A program made the position numbers and the translations under genes. Shown here piece by piece: positions 52,330 to 60,134 of a stretch of DNA of 62,359 nucleotides. Every line of letters starts with the position of its first letter. Positions within the stretch are counted from its first letter, which is position 1. This stretch comes from Clostridia bacterium. GTDB lineage: Bacteria; Bacillota; Clostridia; Oscillospirales; CAG-272. The notes below the pieces were generated by a model. It made no database searches and had not been told where the DNA came from. It saw only the letters and a program-made list of their open reading frames with translations. The DNA lies in NCBI GenBank assembly GCA_017462795.1, contig JAFTQL010000035.1, positions 1 to 62,359 of the forward strand, given 5' to 3'.

Positions 52330-53145
52330 TTATGAGATGAGATAGGAAGCGATATACTCGGTATCGGGATCTGCCGTAAGCTTTGGATCATCTATGGCAA
52401 AGCGTATATCCATACCGCTCTCCTCAGCCGCCAGAGCGAAATGACAAAGCGCTATTCCCATATCTATCTTCTGCATATCAAATACCGAGCCATGACCAAA
52501 GCCCTTGCTCCGTCTCAGATAAAAATGCGCCACGTCGTCACGGACAACGACCCTCCAGGGCTGTTTGTTGACCGCCGATGGCGCCAAGCGCACCATCTCA
52601 AGCAGCTGTGTCAGATTTCCCGCCTTTTCCTCGGTAAGAGGCTTGTCAAGCTCTCCATCAAAAAACAATTCGCCAAACTCCAGACGATCGTCCGCCCTGA
52701 TCGCTTTCCGCATCATACTCTCCCTCAAGGACATTTTTCTTGCGGGATACCCAAGCGGACTAGCGCAGGGCATCATTTCATCACTCTCAAGCTCCATAGC
52801 ATGCTCAAACGCCGAGCGGTTCATTGTACCGCCAAGCCAAACCGTACCGATCCCCAAAGACTCCGCATACAGTACAAGCTTTTCAAAGGAATATCCAAAC
52901 GCCACGTCCGCATGCCGTACTCGCTTGATCTTACCGCCCACATACAGCTCCGTACCGCTGACAACAGGACAATTGAGTCCGCTACTCCTTGCGTTCAACA
53001 ATTTTAGCTCCACGGGAATATCATACGGATTATCTATCTCCGTCATAAATAAACAAAGCTTTTCTCTGTCATCCCCATCAAGCTCCCTGCCGTCAAAGGT
53101 ACGGACGCTTCTTCTCCGCCGGATGATCTCTGTAATATGTTCCAT
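52330..53145 (-). CDS. Nitroreductase-family protein (TM1586-type)
   Basis: 271 residues; two half-repeats of the nitroreductase fold in one chain (first with RRRRSVRTFDGREL and VLYAESLGIGTVWLGG, second with LAPSAVNKQPWRVVV and HFALAAEESG), as in the putative TM nitroreductase family. FMN-dependent NAD(P)H reductase of unknown substrate. Its start shares a base with the flavodoxin stop; it ends 23 bp from the convergent AraC gene with no clear terminator between. Confidence 0.8.
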   Translation of the reverse strand: MEHITEIIRRRRSVRTFDGRELDGDDREKLCLFMTEIDNPYDIPVELKLLNARSSGLNCPVVSGTELYVGGKIKRVRHADVAFGYSFEKLVLYAESLGIGTVWLGGTMNRSAFEHAMELESDEMMPCASPLGYPARKMSLRESMMRKAIRADDRLEFGELFFDGELDKPLTEEKAGNLTQLLEMVRLAPSAVNKQPWRVVVRDDVAHFYLRRSKGFGHGSVFDMQKIDMGIALCHFALAAEESGMDIRFAIDDPKLTADPDTEYIASYLIS

Positions 53146-53567
53146 TATACGCTCCCTGACATGTTTATAATTTTCTTTGCGAAATCGGCGACCTTTTCAA
53201 GGTCTTTATCATTCGGACGCCCCTTGTGCATAGGACCGAACGCGCCGCGGCAGTGAAATTCCTCTTCTGCCAGTGAAACACCGTATTCCTCTGCCACCTT
53301 GCTCATGGGTCTCTTCATGGATCTCATCATTGCCGATGTTCCGAAGCAAACGATCTTTCCTATATTTTGCTTATTTTCCGCAATAAATTTCTTAACCGCC
53401 TCATCCATGTCAAAGGCATAGTAAGAACACCCGAGAAACAAAATATCCGTTTTCTCCTCAAGGGGACAGTCAATGCTTTTCGCAGAGTCTCCGACAGCAT
53501 CCGCTATCGCCCTTGCCAATTTTTCCGTATTTCCGGAACGCGTATAATAACGTATTTGATATTTCAT
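53145..53567 (-). CDS. Flavodoxin-like protein
   Basis: 140 residues. FMN phosphate loop YTRSGNTEKLA near residue 8, then ILFLGCSYYAFDMDE and a third loop FGTSAMMRS. Probably a small electron carrier or flavodoxin-type reductase that serves the adjacent nitroreductase. Second last of a four-gene redox operon. Confidence 0.8.
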   Translation of the reverse strand: MKYQIRYYTRSGNTEKLARAIADAVGDSAKSIDCPLEEKTDILFLGCSYYAFDMDEAVKKFIAENKQNIGKIVCFGTSAMMRSMKRPMSKVAEEYGVSLAEEEFHCRGAFGPMHKGRPNDKDLEKVADFAKKIINMSGSV

Positions 53568-53577
53568 AGCTGATTCA

Positions 53578-53835
53578 TCATCCTTTCAATCCCCGCGACT
53601 GTCTGTCCATATCCTCCACGACAACATCAAATATCTCGCCGAGAGAGGCGCAGTATTTCAGTACGTCCCAGGGTTGGTTTGTGTGATAGTGTATCTTTAT
53701 CAGATTTTCATCGCCGAACGCGATAAGGGAATCTCCCTTGAAATTATTCACAAAATACTCATTGATGGCATCCTCATCAAGATCCGTGCCCTCGATAAGC
53801 AATTGTGTATCATATCTGTATTCAAGCATATTCAT
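53578..53835 (-). CDS. Stand-alone FakA/DegV-associated C-terminal domain (DAK1_2-like), 85 aa
   Basis: 85 residues. The pattern YDTQLLIEGTD, GDSLIAFGDENLIKIHYHT and FDVVVEDMDRQ matches only the last domain of YloV/FakA-type fatty acid kinase subunits (which have the same GDSL..., KVHVHT and ENM motifs). The ATP-binding DAK2 part is missing. It is intact in its operon between glutathione peroxidase and flavodoxin, so it is probably a real short gene, not debris. The ribosome-binding site is weak; ATG 53829 is an alternative start. Function unknown. Confidence 0.65.
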   Translation of the reverse strand: MNMLEYRYDTQLLIEGTDLDEDAINEYFVNNFKGDSLIAFGDENLIKIHYHTNQPWDVLKYCASLGEIFDVVVEDMDRQSRGLKG

Positions 53836-53848
53836 ATTTTTCGGAGGA

Positions 53849-54391
53849 TCAAAGCGCCGCCTTTACCGCTTCCATTACCTCCTTCATCGGAACGGTAGGC
53901 TCAAAGCGCGCAACGATGTTTCCCTCACGGTCAACAAGTATTTTGGTAAAGTTCCATTTAATAGCGCCGTTGTTCTTGTAGTTCTTATCCATCTTTTTTG
54001 CAACGCCCTTCATGACCATTGCCATAGGTCCCTTGCCAAAGCCATCAAATTCGGTATTCTCCGCGATCCACTTGTAAAGAGGAATGGCATTATCTCCTAT
54101 AACGTCTATCTTGGAGAACTGCGGGAAGGTGATCCCATATCGACCGGTACAGAAGGAGTGGATCTCCTCGTCATCGCCGGGTGCCTGAGCTCCGAACTGA
54201 TTGCAGGGGAAATCAAGTATCTCCAAGCCGTCCGCCTTGTGAGCGTCGTACAGATCCTGAAGCTCATCATAATGAGGCGTAAATCCGCAGCCTGTTGCCG
54301 TATTGACTATCAGCAACACCTTACCCTTATAATCGGAAAGTGCCACCTCACTGCCATCCTGTGCCTTTACCTTGAAATCATAAATACTCAT
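53849..54391 (-). CDS. Glutathione peroxidase-family thiol peroxidase
   Basis: 180 residues from ATG 54391 with AGGAGG 7 nt upstream. Peroxidatic Cys in TATGCGFTPHY near residue 36, FPCNQFG near 65 (Gln of the triad, possible resolving Cys) and WNFTKILVD near 137. Bacterial members usually use thioredoxin rather than glutathione. First gene of the operon behind a promoter with an operator-like palindrome; likely role peroxide removal. Confidence 0.9.
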   Translation of the reverse strand: MSIYDFKVKAQDGSEVALSDYKGKVLLIVNTATGCGFTPHYDELQDLYDAHKADGLEILDFPCNQFGAQAPGDDEEIHSFCTGRYGITFPQFSKIDVIGDNAIPLYKWIAENTEFDGFGKGPMAMVMKGVAKKMDKNYKNNGAIKWNFTKILVDREGNIVARFEPTVPMKEVMEAVKAAL

Positions 54392-54416
54392 AACATGCCT
54401 CCTATCAATTTGTGTA

Positions 54417-54440
54417 AATTTAATTGAGTTCAATTAAATT
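54417..54440. promoter_or_regulatory. MarR/OhrR-type operator palindrome at the peroxidase promoter
   Basis: AATTTAATTGA (54417-54427), GT, TCAATTAAATT (54430-54440): a perfect inverted repeat covering the end of the -10 and the predicted start of transcription. AT-rich palindromes with CAATT/AATTG halves are typical of MarR/OhrR repressors. No such regulator gene is in the window. Confidence 0.6.
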
Positions 54441-54466
54441 ATAACATACGTGATTTGTTCTGTCAA
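54438..54466 (-). promoter_or_regulatory. Promoter of the peroxidase operon
   Basis: Minus strand TTGACA (54461-54466), 17-bp spacer, TATAAT (54438-54443): full consensus, so control by repression is likely. Confidence 0.8.
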
Positions 54467-54560
54467 TAGGTTACCCAATATTTATTTCAGCAAAACATGG
54501 AATAATAGCAAAAAATAACGGTTATGCTATGATTAAATACCGTTGTTAAGGAGATAAAAA

Positions 54561-55916
54561 ATGTTTGATTATGATGTTATCTTTATCGGGAGCGGACACG
54601 CGTGCTGGCATGGAGCAATCACCCTCGTATCCGCGGGCAAAAAGGTTGCCATCATAGACCGGGGAGCCATTGGCGGCACATGCACAAACTACGGGTGTGA
54701 TGCCAAGATCCTGCTTGACGGACCGTTTGAATATGTGTCGGGACTCAAAAACTATAAAGATATCTGTATAGACTCCGCTCCCGCCATCGGGTGGTCCGGA
54801 TTAATGAAGTACAAGAAAGCTCAGATCGGTGTTCTTCCCGTAGGATTGGAAGCTATGCTGACAAGTATGGGCATCGTTATCAAAAAGGGACACGCGACAC
54901 TGAAGGATGAGCACACGGTAACGGTGAATAAAGAAAGCATCTCGGGTGAATATATCGTTATAGGTACGGGCATGAGAAGCGCGCAGATGAATATTCCCGG
55001 ACGGGAGCATCTTCATAACAGCAAGGATTTTCTTGATCTGGATGACATGCCCGATAGGATCGTATTTGCGGGAGCCGGAGTGATATCCATGGAATTTGCC
55101 TCCATGGCGCTGACACTCGGAAAAAATGTGACGCTTATCGAATGCTCAAACAAAGCTCTTGTAAGCTATCCCGAGCAATACGTTGACCGTCTGACAGATA
55201 AAATGAAAAGCGAGGGCGCGAAATTCCACTTTGCGGAATTTATCAGCGAGATCGAAAAAAAGAACGGCGAATATATCGTTCACACGCAAAGCGGATTAGC
55301 GGTTGCCTGCGACTACGTTATGGACACAACGGGAAGAGTCGCCAACGTAGAAGACCTGGGGCTTGAGGAGCTTGGAATAGAAAGCTCACACCACGGGATC
55401 GGGGTGGACGAGCACCTGCGAACCGCTGTAAAAAATATTTATGCCTCGGGCGATGTGGTATACAAGGAAATCCCACGGCTCACTCCTACCGCCGCATTTG
55501 AATCGGAATATATAGCCGCCCACATTCTGGGTAAGGAGCAAAAGCCTATCCAATATCCAGCTGTTCCAAGTGTTGTTTTCACCTTGCCGAGAATAGCGCA
55601 GGTTGGCGTTAAAGTAAAAGAAGCTGAGACCATTCCCGAAAAATATCGCATAGCAAGAGTTCCCTACAGTCAGACCATGCTGTGGCTGGCAAAAAACGAA
55701 AAGGATATTGATATCACCTTTATTTTTGACAAAAGCAACTGTCTCGTGGGCGCGGCGGTATATGGCAGCGAAGCCGGAACTTGGATAGACGTACTCACGC
55801 TGATAATCAATCAAAAGCTCACAGCCGACCAATTGAAGAATATAATATTTTCATTCCCCACATCGACATACGGGCTGATATCCTTTCTGATCTCACAGTC
55901 CGCAATGTCGCAATAA
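54561..55916 (+). CDS. Pyridine nucleotide-disulfide oxidoreductase (class I, atypical)
   Basis: 451 residues. FAD motif IFIGSGHACWHGA, redox-active GGTCTNYGCDAK (both Cys kept; the usual Pro-Ser after the second Cys is Asp-Ala), NAD(P) motif FAGAGVISMEFA and second FAD motif NIYASGDVVY. The C-terminal His-Pro motif that supplies the catalytic base in lipoamide dehydrogenase and glutathione reductase is replaced by SFPTSTYG. Probably reduces a disulfide or other thiol carrier with a changed mechanism. AAGGAG is 8 nt before the ATG; divergent from the peroxidase operon. Confidence 0.8.
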   Translation: MFDYDVIFIGSGHACWHGAITLVSAGKKVAIIDRGAIGGTCTNYGCDAKILLDGPFEYVSGLKNYKDICIDSAPAIGWSGLMKYKKAQIGVLPVGLEAMLTSMGIVIKKGHATLKDEHTVTVNKESISGEYIVIGTGMRSAQMNIPGREHLHNSKDFLDLDDMPDRIVFAGAGVISMEFASMALTLGKNVTLIECSNKALVSYPEQYVDRLTDKMKSEGAKFHFAEFISEIEKKNGEYIVHTQSGLAVACDYVMDTTGRVANVEDLGLEELGIESSHHGIGVDEHLRTAVKNIYASGDVVYKEIPRLTPTAAFESEYIAAHILGKEQKPIQYPAVPSVVFTLPRIAQVGVKVKEAETIPEKYRIARVPYSQTMLWLAKNEKDIDITFIFDKSNCLVGAAVYGSEAGTWIDVLTLIINQKLTADQLKNIIFSFPTSTYGLISFLISQSAMSQ

Positions 55917-55936
55917 AAATTTCGCGGCATAATAAT

Positions 55937-55971
55937 AAAGCCGACCGCTCATCTGTTTTGCGGTCGGCTTC
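55937..55971. terminator. Terminator between convergent genes (repeated hairpin family)
   Basis: AGCCGACCGC (55939-55948) pairs with GCGGTCGGCT (55960-55969), the same arms as at 38970. The T-tract is short. Confidence 0.75.
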
Positions 55972-56033
55972 ATACTTTTATCAACATATCCGTATCGGGA
56001 ACAAAACACCGCTATCCCCGCAAATACCGTTAT

Positions 56034-56768
56034 TTATTTCCGTCCCAGGTACTCAAGGAGCGGGACAGGGTCGTTGGCGGTTATAAGAGACGCTCCCATC
56101 TTCATGCAAAGCTCCACGTTTTCCACAGTGTCGGCACAATACATATGCACAGGCAATCCCTTTGAAATAAATATGGGCGCGACCTCCGATCTTACTATCG
56201 GCATCGAAAGTCCGATCTCATCATAATAGCTGTATGTATCCGCCTCAAACTCTCCCATCTGAAAATCGGGATATCCCATGGTACGTCCGTTATATTTTGT
56301 CTTGATATATTTGATTATCCTTCCGTTGAAGGCATAGAAGCAGCAGGTATCAAAAAAACCATATTTTTTCAGAAGGGCTACCGTCAGATCAACGGTCTCC
56401 TCGGTGTATTCCTTTATCTCAACTCCCAGCTTTATGTCGGGACGCTTTCGCGCGCACAGACACAGAAGCTCCTCCAGGGTGGGTACTTCTATCCCCTTCC
56501 CCGCAAACTTATCTCCAAATTTGGAGGCATAACACGGCTCAAGCTCCTTTACCTCAGAAAACGTCATTTCCCTGAGCTTGCGGTCCACTCCACAGGTGCG
56601 GAGCGCATTGCCGTCATGCATAAGCACGGGGATCTTATCGGAGGTCAGCCAAACGTCAAATTCTATAGCGTCAACTCCAAGCTCCAAAGCCGCCTCAAAT
56701 GAAACAAGAGTATTTTCGGGATATTCAGCGCAAAATCCGCGGTGTCCCTCAACCAGAACAGTTTTCAT
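56034..56768 (-). CDS. Glycerophosphodiester phosphodiesterase
   Basis: 244 residues from ATG 56768 with AGGAAG upstream (the frame extends to 56852 but that prefix is outside the family). GDPD motifs: EGHRGFCAEYPENT (His, Arg, Glu-Asn), IEFDVWLTSD and MHDGN (catalytic His), GVEIKEY. Cytoplasmic form that splits glycerophosphodiesters to glycerol 3-phosphate and alcohol. Read from a consensus promoter as a single gene. Confidence 0.9.
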   Translation of the reverse strand: MKTVLVEGHRGFCAEYPENTLVSFEAALELGVDAIEFDVWLTSDKIPVLMHDGNALRTCGVDRKLREMTFSEVKELEPCYASKFGDKFAGKGIEVPTLEELLCLCARKRPDIKLGVEIKEYTEETVDLTVALLKKYGFFDTCCFYAFNGRIIKYIKTKYNGRTMGYPDFQMGEFEADTYSYYDEIGLSMPIVRSEVAPIFISKGLPVHMYCADTVENVELCMKMGASLITANDPVPLLEYLGRK

Positions 56769-56840
56769 ATAGCTTCCTTTCCAATAGTCACGGAATGCAA
56801 AAGCATACCGTGTTATTTTATGATCTTTATCATATACAAA

Positions 56841-56869
56841 ATTATAACTCAACTTTTTTCTTTTGTCAA
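56841..56869 (-). promoter_or_regulatory. Promoter of the GDPD gene
   Basis: Minus strand TTGACA (56864-56869), 17-bp spacer, TATAAT (56841-56846). Confidence 0.8.
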
Positions 56870-56954
56870 CATCAAAAAACAGAAAATGGCTGTCTCGGAA
56901 TTTTCTTTACAAACCGTAAAACTACACATATCGGATATTTTTTTACAAAACACA

Positions 56955-57095
56955 TTTGCTTTTTTACAATTTTATGGTATAATAAACGCAGTGATGCCGA
57001 TTTCGCCGTGAACGGCGAACGGCTTATATGGCAGCGTTTATTGTATCATAATCCCTGTGGGCACGACAAACTGCGTTTGTCCTTATGATATAATA
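56955..57095 (+). ncRNA. Possible structured noncoding RNA
   Basis: TTTGCT (56955-56960), 17 bp, TATAAT (56978-56983) could drive it. Then nested arms AATAAACGC (56981-56989) with GCGTTTATT (57034-57042), and TTCGCCGT (57002-57009) with ACGGCGAA (57012-57019); further on GACAAAC (57065-57071) with GTTTGTC (57075-57081). No open frame with a ribosome-binding site is seen. Structure alone is weak evidence; it may also be a long untranslated leader. Confidence 0.3.
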
Positions 57096-57207
57096 AAAAA
57101 GTATGTAGATTGAAAAAATCACCGCCCTTCCTTGTATGGGTCAGTATTTTCAAATCTGTACTATTTAATCCTAATTATCACTGAAAAGCAATTTTTTTCT
57201 CATTATG

Positions 57208-57236
57208 TTGACTTTTTTACAAAAGAATGTTATCAT
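57208..57236 (+). promoter_or_regulatory. Promoter of the AraC-phosphoesterase fusion gene
   Basis: TTGACT (57208-57213), 17-bp spacer, TATCAT (57231-57236), about 50 bp before the start codon. Confidence 0.65.
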
Positions 57237-57284
57237 AAAACCGACAGGTATGCCGTTCTTTGCAAATACACAAAGGAGAATAAA

Positions 57285-59090
57285 ATGTATAATGTTCATT
57301 ACATAAGGGATGACTCCGATATTTATTATCCCGACAAAAAGTTTCAGAATACCGTAAGCGTTATTGAGGTTGGCGCTATGCAGCCTTGGCGCAATTACCG
57401 ATGTGACATAACACACGGAAATATATATGTGCTTCAGTACATTATGAGCGGTGAGGGAGTATTCAACGGTCAGAGCTTTCGGGGTCCCTGCTTCTTTGTT
57501 CTTGCTCCCAACGACCGCATGTCCTATTCGGTCAATGCCGACTCCGAGCCATTTGAGCAATACTGGATCAAGCTTGAGGGCGAGAAAGCGGAAAGCTATC
57601 TCAAAGATGCGGGTATCCCCACCGAGACAGGTGTCTATCCCTGTCATTACGCAAAACAAGCGAAAAAGGTGCTCACAGAGCTTACCACAGACCTGAGCTA
57701 TACCAACAGGGATGACCGTTATTTTATGCTCAGCGGTTTTCTGAGCATATGCGAATTTCACAGCAATTCCTTGAAGGAAAGAAGCGCTACAGGATATATA
57801 AATCCCTATACTGTCAACGCGCTTGAATATATCCACGCGCATTATTCCGAGCCTGTAAGTGAGATCACGTTGGCGGAGCATCTGCACATATCAAAAAGCT
57901 ACATGCACAAAATATTCTGCCGTGACATGAGAATGACTCCAAACTACTATCTTAACAAATACCGCATTCAGTGCGCCAAGGAGCTACTGATGAATACATC
58001 ACATTCGGTGGCGCAGATAGCGGAAAGCATCGGCTTTGCGAACGGAGATTACTTTTGCAGGGTATTTCAGAAATACATGTACTGTTCTCCCACAAAATAC
58101 CGAAAGAATAACAGCTCACCAATGAAAAATGAGTTCAATTCAACCGTAATAGGCAATCAGAACAACAAAAACGGTTGGATATATATAGATAAAGCCACAA
58201 TGATCATGGTGCGCGAGGCGGATATACGGTCAAGCAAGGGCGGAAAGCTTATACGGCTCGGGCTTATAGCCGATCCGCATTACAATTATTGCAACGCTCA
58301 GGATCTTGCAGAAGCACATCCCACAGTCATGAGCACCTTCAAAAACAGAAAATGGCTGGCAAACGGTCAGACAGTGGATCAGACGAACGCATGCCTTGAA
58401 TATATCTCCGACTGCGACCAGATAGTGGTGCTTGGCGATATCCTCGACTATCTCTCTCACGGCGCTATGGAGCTGGCTCAGACGCATATATTCAAAAGGT
58501 ATCCCGAAGTCATTGCCTGCATAGGCAACCACGATGTCGCCAGAAGAATACAGGGCGATGTCAAGGAAATAGAGACACTGGACGAGCGCAGACAAATACT
58601 CCGCAACGGCTGGATACACAATATCGACTATTACTCAAAGGTGATAGACGACAGGGTAATGCTAATACAAATGGATAACGCTTCCCGAAGAGCATTTGTG
58701 GACTCGCAGGTAAACGCGCTGAGAAACGATATCGAGCTTGCGAGGAAGCATGGATATATCATTCTGCTATTCTTCCATATGCCCTTGTCCATAAACGACC
58801 CGAGCGTTACCAAAACATTTCCTTTGAGAAAAAATTTCAGTGAAATGGTGAACTTTAACAATACACATCTGATAGGGTATCATTCGGCGGGTGCGTCGCG
58901 TGACGGATATGAGCTGATAACGACCAACGCGGATATTATAAAAGGTGTATTCTGCGGAGATATGCATAGCGACTATTACACCGAGATCAAAGCAAAGAAC
59001 GCTGACGGAACAGACGCGATAATTCCTCAATATATACTTACGGGAGTTCCCCACGACAATGGACACGTGATGATCGTCAACATCAAATAA
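57285..59090 (+). CDS. AraC-type regulator fused to a calcineurin-like metallophosphoesterase
   Basis: 601 residues from ATG 57285, which has AAGGAG 8 nt upstream; the frame is open from 57132 but without a site. Residues about 1-160 form a cupin-like sensor (QYWIKLEGE), 178-276 the double HTH (HLHISKSYMHKIF; IGFANGDYFCRVF), 277-322 a linker, and 323-601 a phosphoesterase with all its metal motifs: LIADPHYN, VLGDILD, IGNHDV, FFHMP and CGDMHSD. No stop, frameshift or second ribosome-binding site is seen at the joint. The N-terminal part is a paralogue of the regulator at 38111. A DNA-binding protein carrying a nucleotide or phosphodiester hydrolase is unusual; target unknown. Confidence 0.8.
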   Translation: MYNVHYIRDDSDIYYPDKKFQNTVSVIEVGAMQPWRNYRCDITHGNIYVLQYIMSGEGVFNGQSFRGPCFFVLAPNDRMSYSVNADSEPFEQYWIKLEGEKAESYLKDAGIPTETGVYPCHYAKQAKKVLTELTTDLSYTNRDDRYFMLSGFLSICEFHSNSLKERSATGYINPYTVNALEYIHAHYSEPVSEITLAEHLHISKSYMHKIFCRDMRMTPNYYLNKYRIQCAKELLMNTSHSVAQIAESIGFANGDYFCRVFQKYMYCSPTKYRKNNSSPMKNEFNSTVIGNQNNKNGWIYIDKATMIMVREADIRSSKGGKLIRLGLIADPHYNYCNAQDLAEAHPTVMSTFKNRKWLANGQTVDQTNACLEYISDCDQIVVLGDILDYLSHGAMELAQTHIFKRYPEVIACIGNHDVARRIQGDVKEIETLDERRQILRNGWIHNIDYYSKVIDDRVMLIQMDNASRRAFVDSQVNALRNDIELARKHGYIILLFFHMPLSINDPSVTKTFPLRKNFSEMVNFNNTHLIGYHSAGASRDGYELITTNADIIKGVFCGDMHSDYYTEIKAKNADGTDAIIPQYILTGVPHDNGHVMIVNIK

Positions 59091-59146
59091 AAACGGATCT
59101 GTCGCATTAAGATATCCCCGGAATATTTTCACATCTTCAAAAAATC

Positions 59147-59182
59147 AAGCCGACCTCAGAACTTTTTTCTGCGGTCGGCTTA
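59147..59182. terminator. Terminator between convergent genes (repeated hairpin family)
   Basis: AGCCGACC (59148-59155) pairs with GGTCGGCT (59173-59180), extended by CAGA/TCTG after one mismatch; a short A run precedes it. Confidence 0.75.
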
Positions 59183-59195
59183 TAAAATATTAAGA

Positions 59196-60104
59196 TCAGA
59201 GAGCGGATTGAGTATCGTTGGGATCTCCGTTGATGGCAAGATCGTATTCCTCTGTCCAGTCAAGGTCACGATATTCCGCGGCACGCTCATCAATACGTAT
59301 AAACTCCATAAGAAGATCGAGCATCTCCTTTGTCCACGTGTTCTTGTCGATCTGAGCCGTGGTAAACTTATTGAGGCTGATCATTTCAAAGCCAAACAGA
59401 TCCTTTACCTGTGTCTTAGCCGCTCCGCCTACCACCTCCGCGACAAGGTGCGCGGGAATAAACAGCACTCCGCCGCCCGCTCCGAATACCACGTCTCCCG
59501 GCAGACAAATAGCGTTGCCTATCCTCGTGGCGGTATTGTAACCCGTCATAATAAAGTCACGGATGGGCGTGGGATCTATTCCGCGGTAATATACCTGCGT
59601 GTCCTCCACCTTTTTCATCTGCTCGGTATCCCTGATACCTCCCCAGATGACCGCGCCGCCGTTGGGATTCTTTGTCTTGTTTTTTAGTGCGGTGGTAAGG
59701 TTTCCCCCAAGGAATGTTCCCTTGTAGATCTTATCGTACATATCAATAACGGGAACATCGTATTCCATAAGATTATCAACCACCCACTGATTATATGTGC
59801 CTGTTCTGCCCTCGCTTCTTCCAATATCCTTCACCACCTCATCAAGATCGGGACGGAAGGGGCAATAGGTAGCGGTGACCGCGCGTCCTATAAGCTTTCT
59901 GCCGTCGTCATGAAGAGTATACAGCCTTCCTTCAAACTGGCTCTCATAGCCCTTTACAAATATAGGCTTCCACACCTCTTCAAGCGTAAGATTTTTAAGC
60001 GCCTTCAAATATTTTTCCTCTACCTTAGGTCTGCCGTCAGGCAGTCTCTCGCCCTTCCATTGAGGCGTCAGCGCTATAATTTCTTCTATACTGTTAAAAT
60101 GCAT
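59196..60104 (-). CDS. RraA-like (HMG/CHA aldolase superfamily) enzyme, paralogue of 8159-9061
   Basis: 302 residues, alike over the full length to the protein at 8159 (shared WKGERLPDGRPKV-type start, KIYKGTFLGGNLTTA, GGIRD, YYRGIDPTPIR, GDPNDTQ end); by eye well over half the residues agree. It closes a second sugar-acid operon that begins with an enolase-superfamily dehydratase. A catabolic aldolase or hydro-lyase on a keto-deoxy acid is the best guess (inference). ATG 60104 follows the SDR stop by 30 nt with AAAGGAG upstream. Confidence 0.75.
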   Translation of the reverse strand: MHFNSIEEIIALTPQWKGERLPDGRPKVEEKYLKALKNLTLEEVWKPIFVKGYESQFEGRLYTLHDDGRKLIGRAVTATYCPFRPDLDEVVKDIGRSEGRTGTYNQWVVDNLMEYDVPVIDMYDKIYKGTFLGGNLTTALKNKTKNPNGGAVIWGGIRDTEQMKKVEDTQVYYRGIDPTPIRDFIMTGYNTATRIGNAICLPGDVVFGAGGGVLFIPAHLVAEVVGGAAKTQVKDLFGFEMISLNKFTTAQIDKNTWTKEMLDLLMEFIRIDERAAEYRDLDWTEEYDLAINGDPNDTQSAL

Positions 60105-60134
60105 GTCAACTACTCCTTTTTTATTATAATGGTA

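Larger units (their letters stand above)
56769..57284. other. Intergenic region with promoters and a possible structured RNA
   Basis: No protein gene that I can support. It holds the GDPD promoter (56841-56869), the promoter of the 57285 gene (57208-57236) and, between them, a segment 56955-57095 with its own TATAAT (56978-56983) and nested inverted repeats, treated separately as a possible RNA. Confidence 0.55.

Noticed and set aside
13362..59182. The repeated GCCGACCGC hairpins as CRISPR repeats or IS remnants
   Set aside because: They are kilobases apart, palindromic and followed by T runs at gene ends; no spacers or target duplications.
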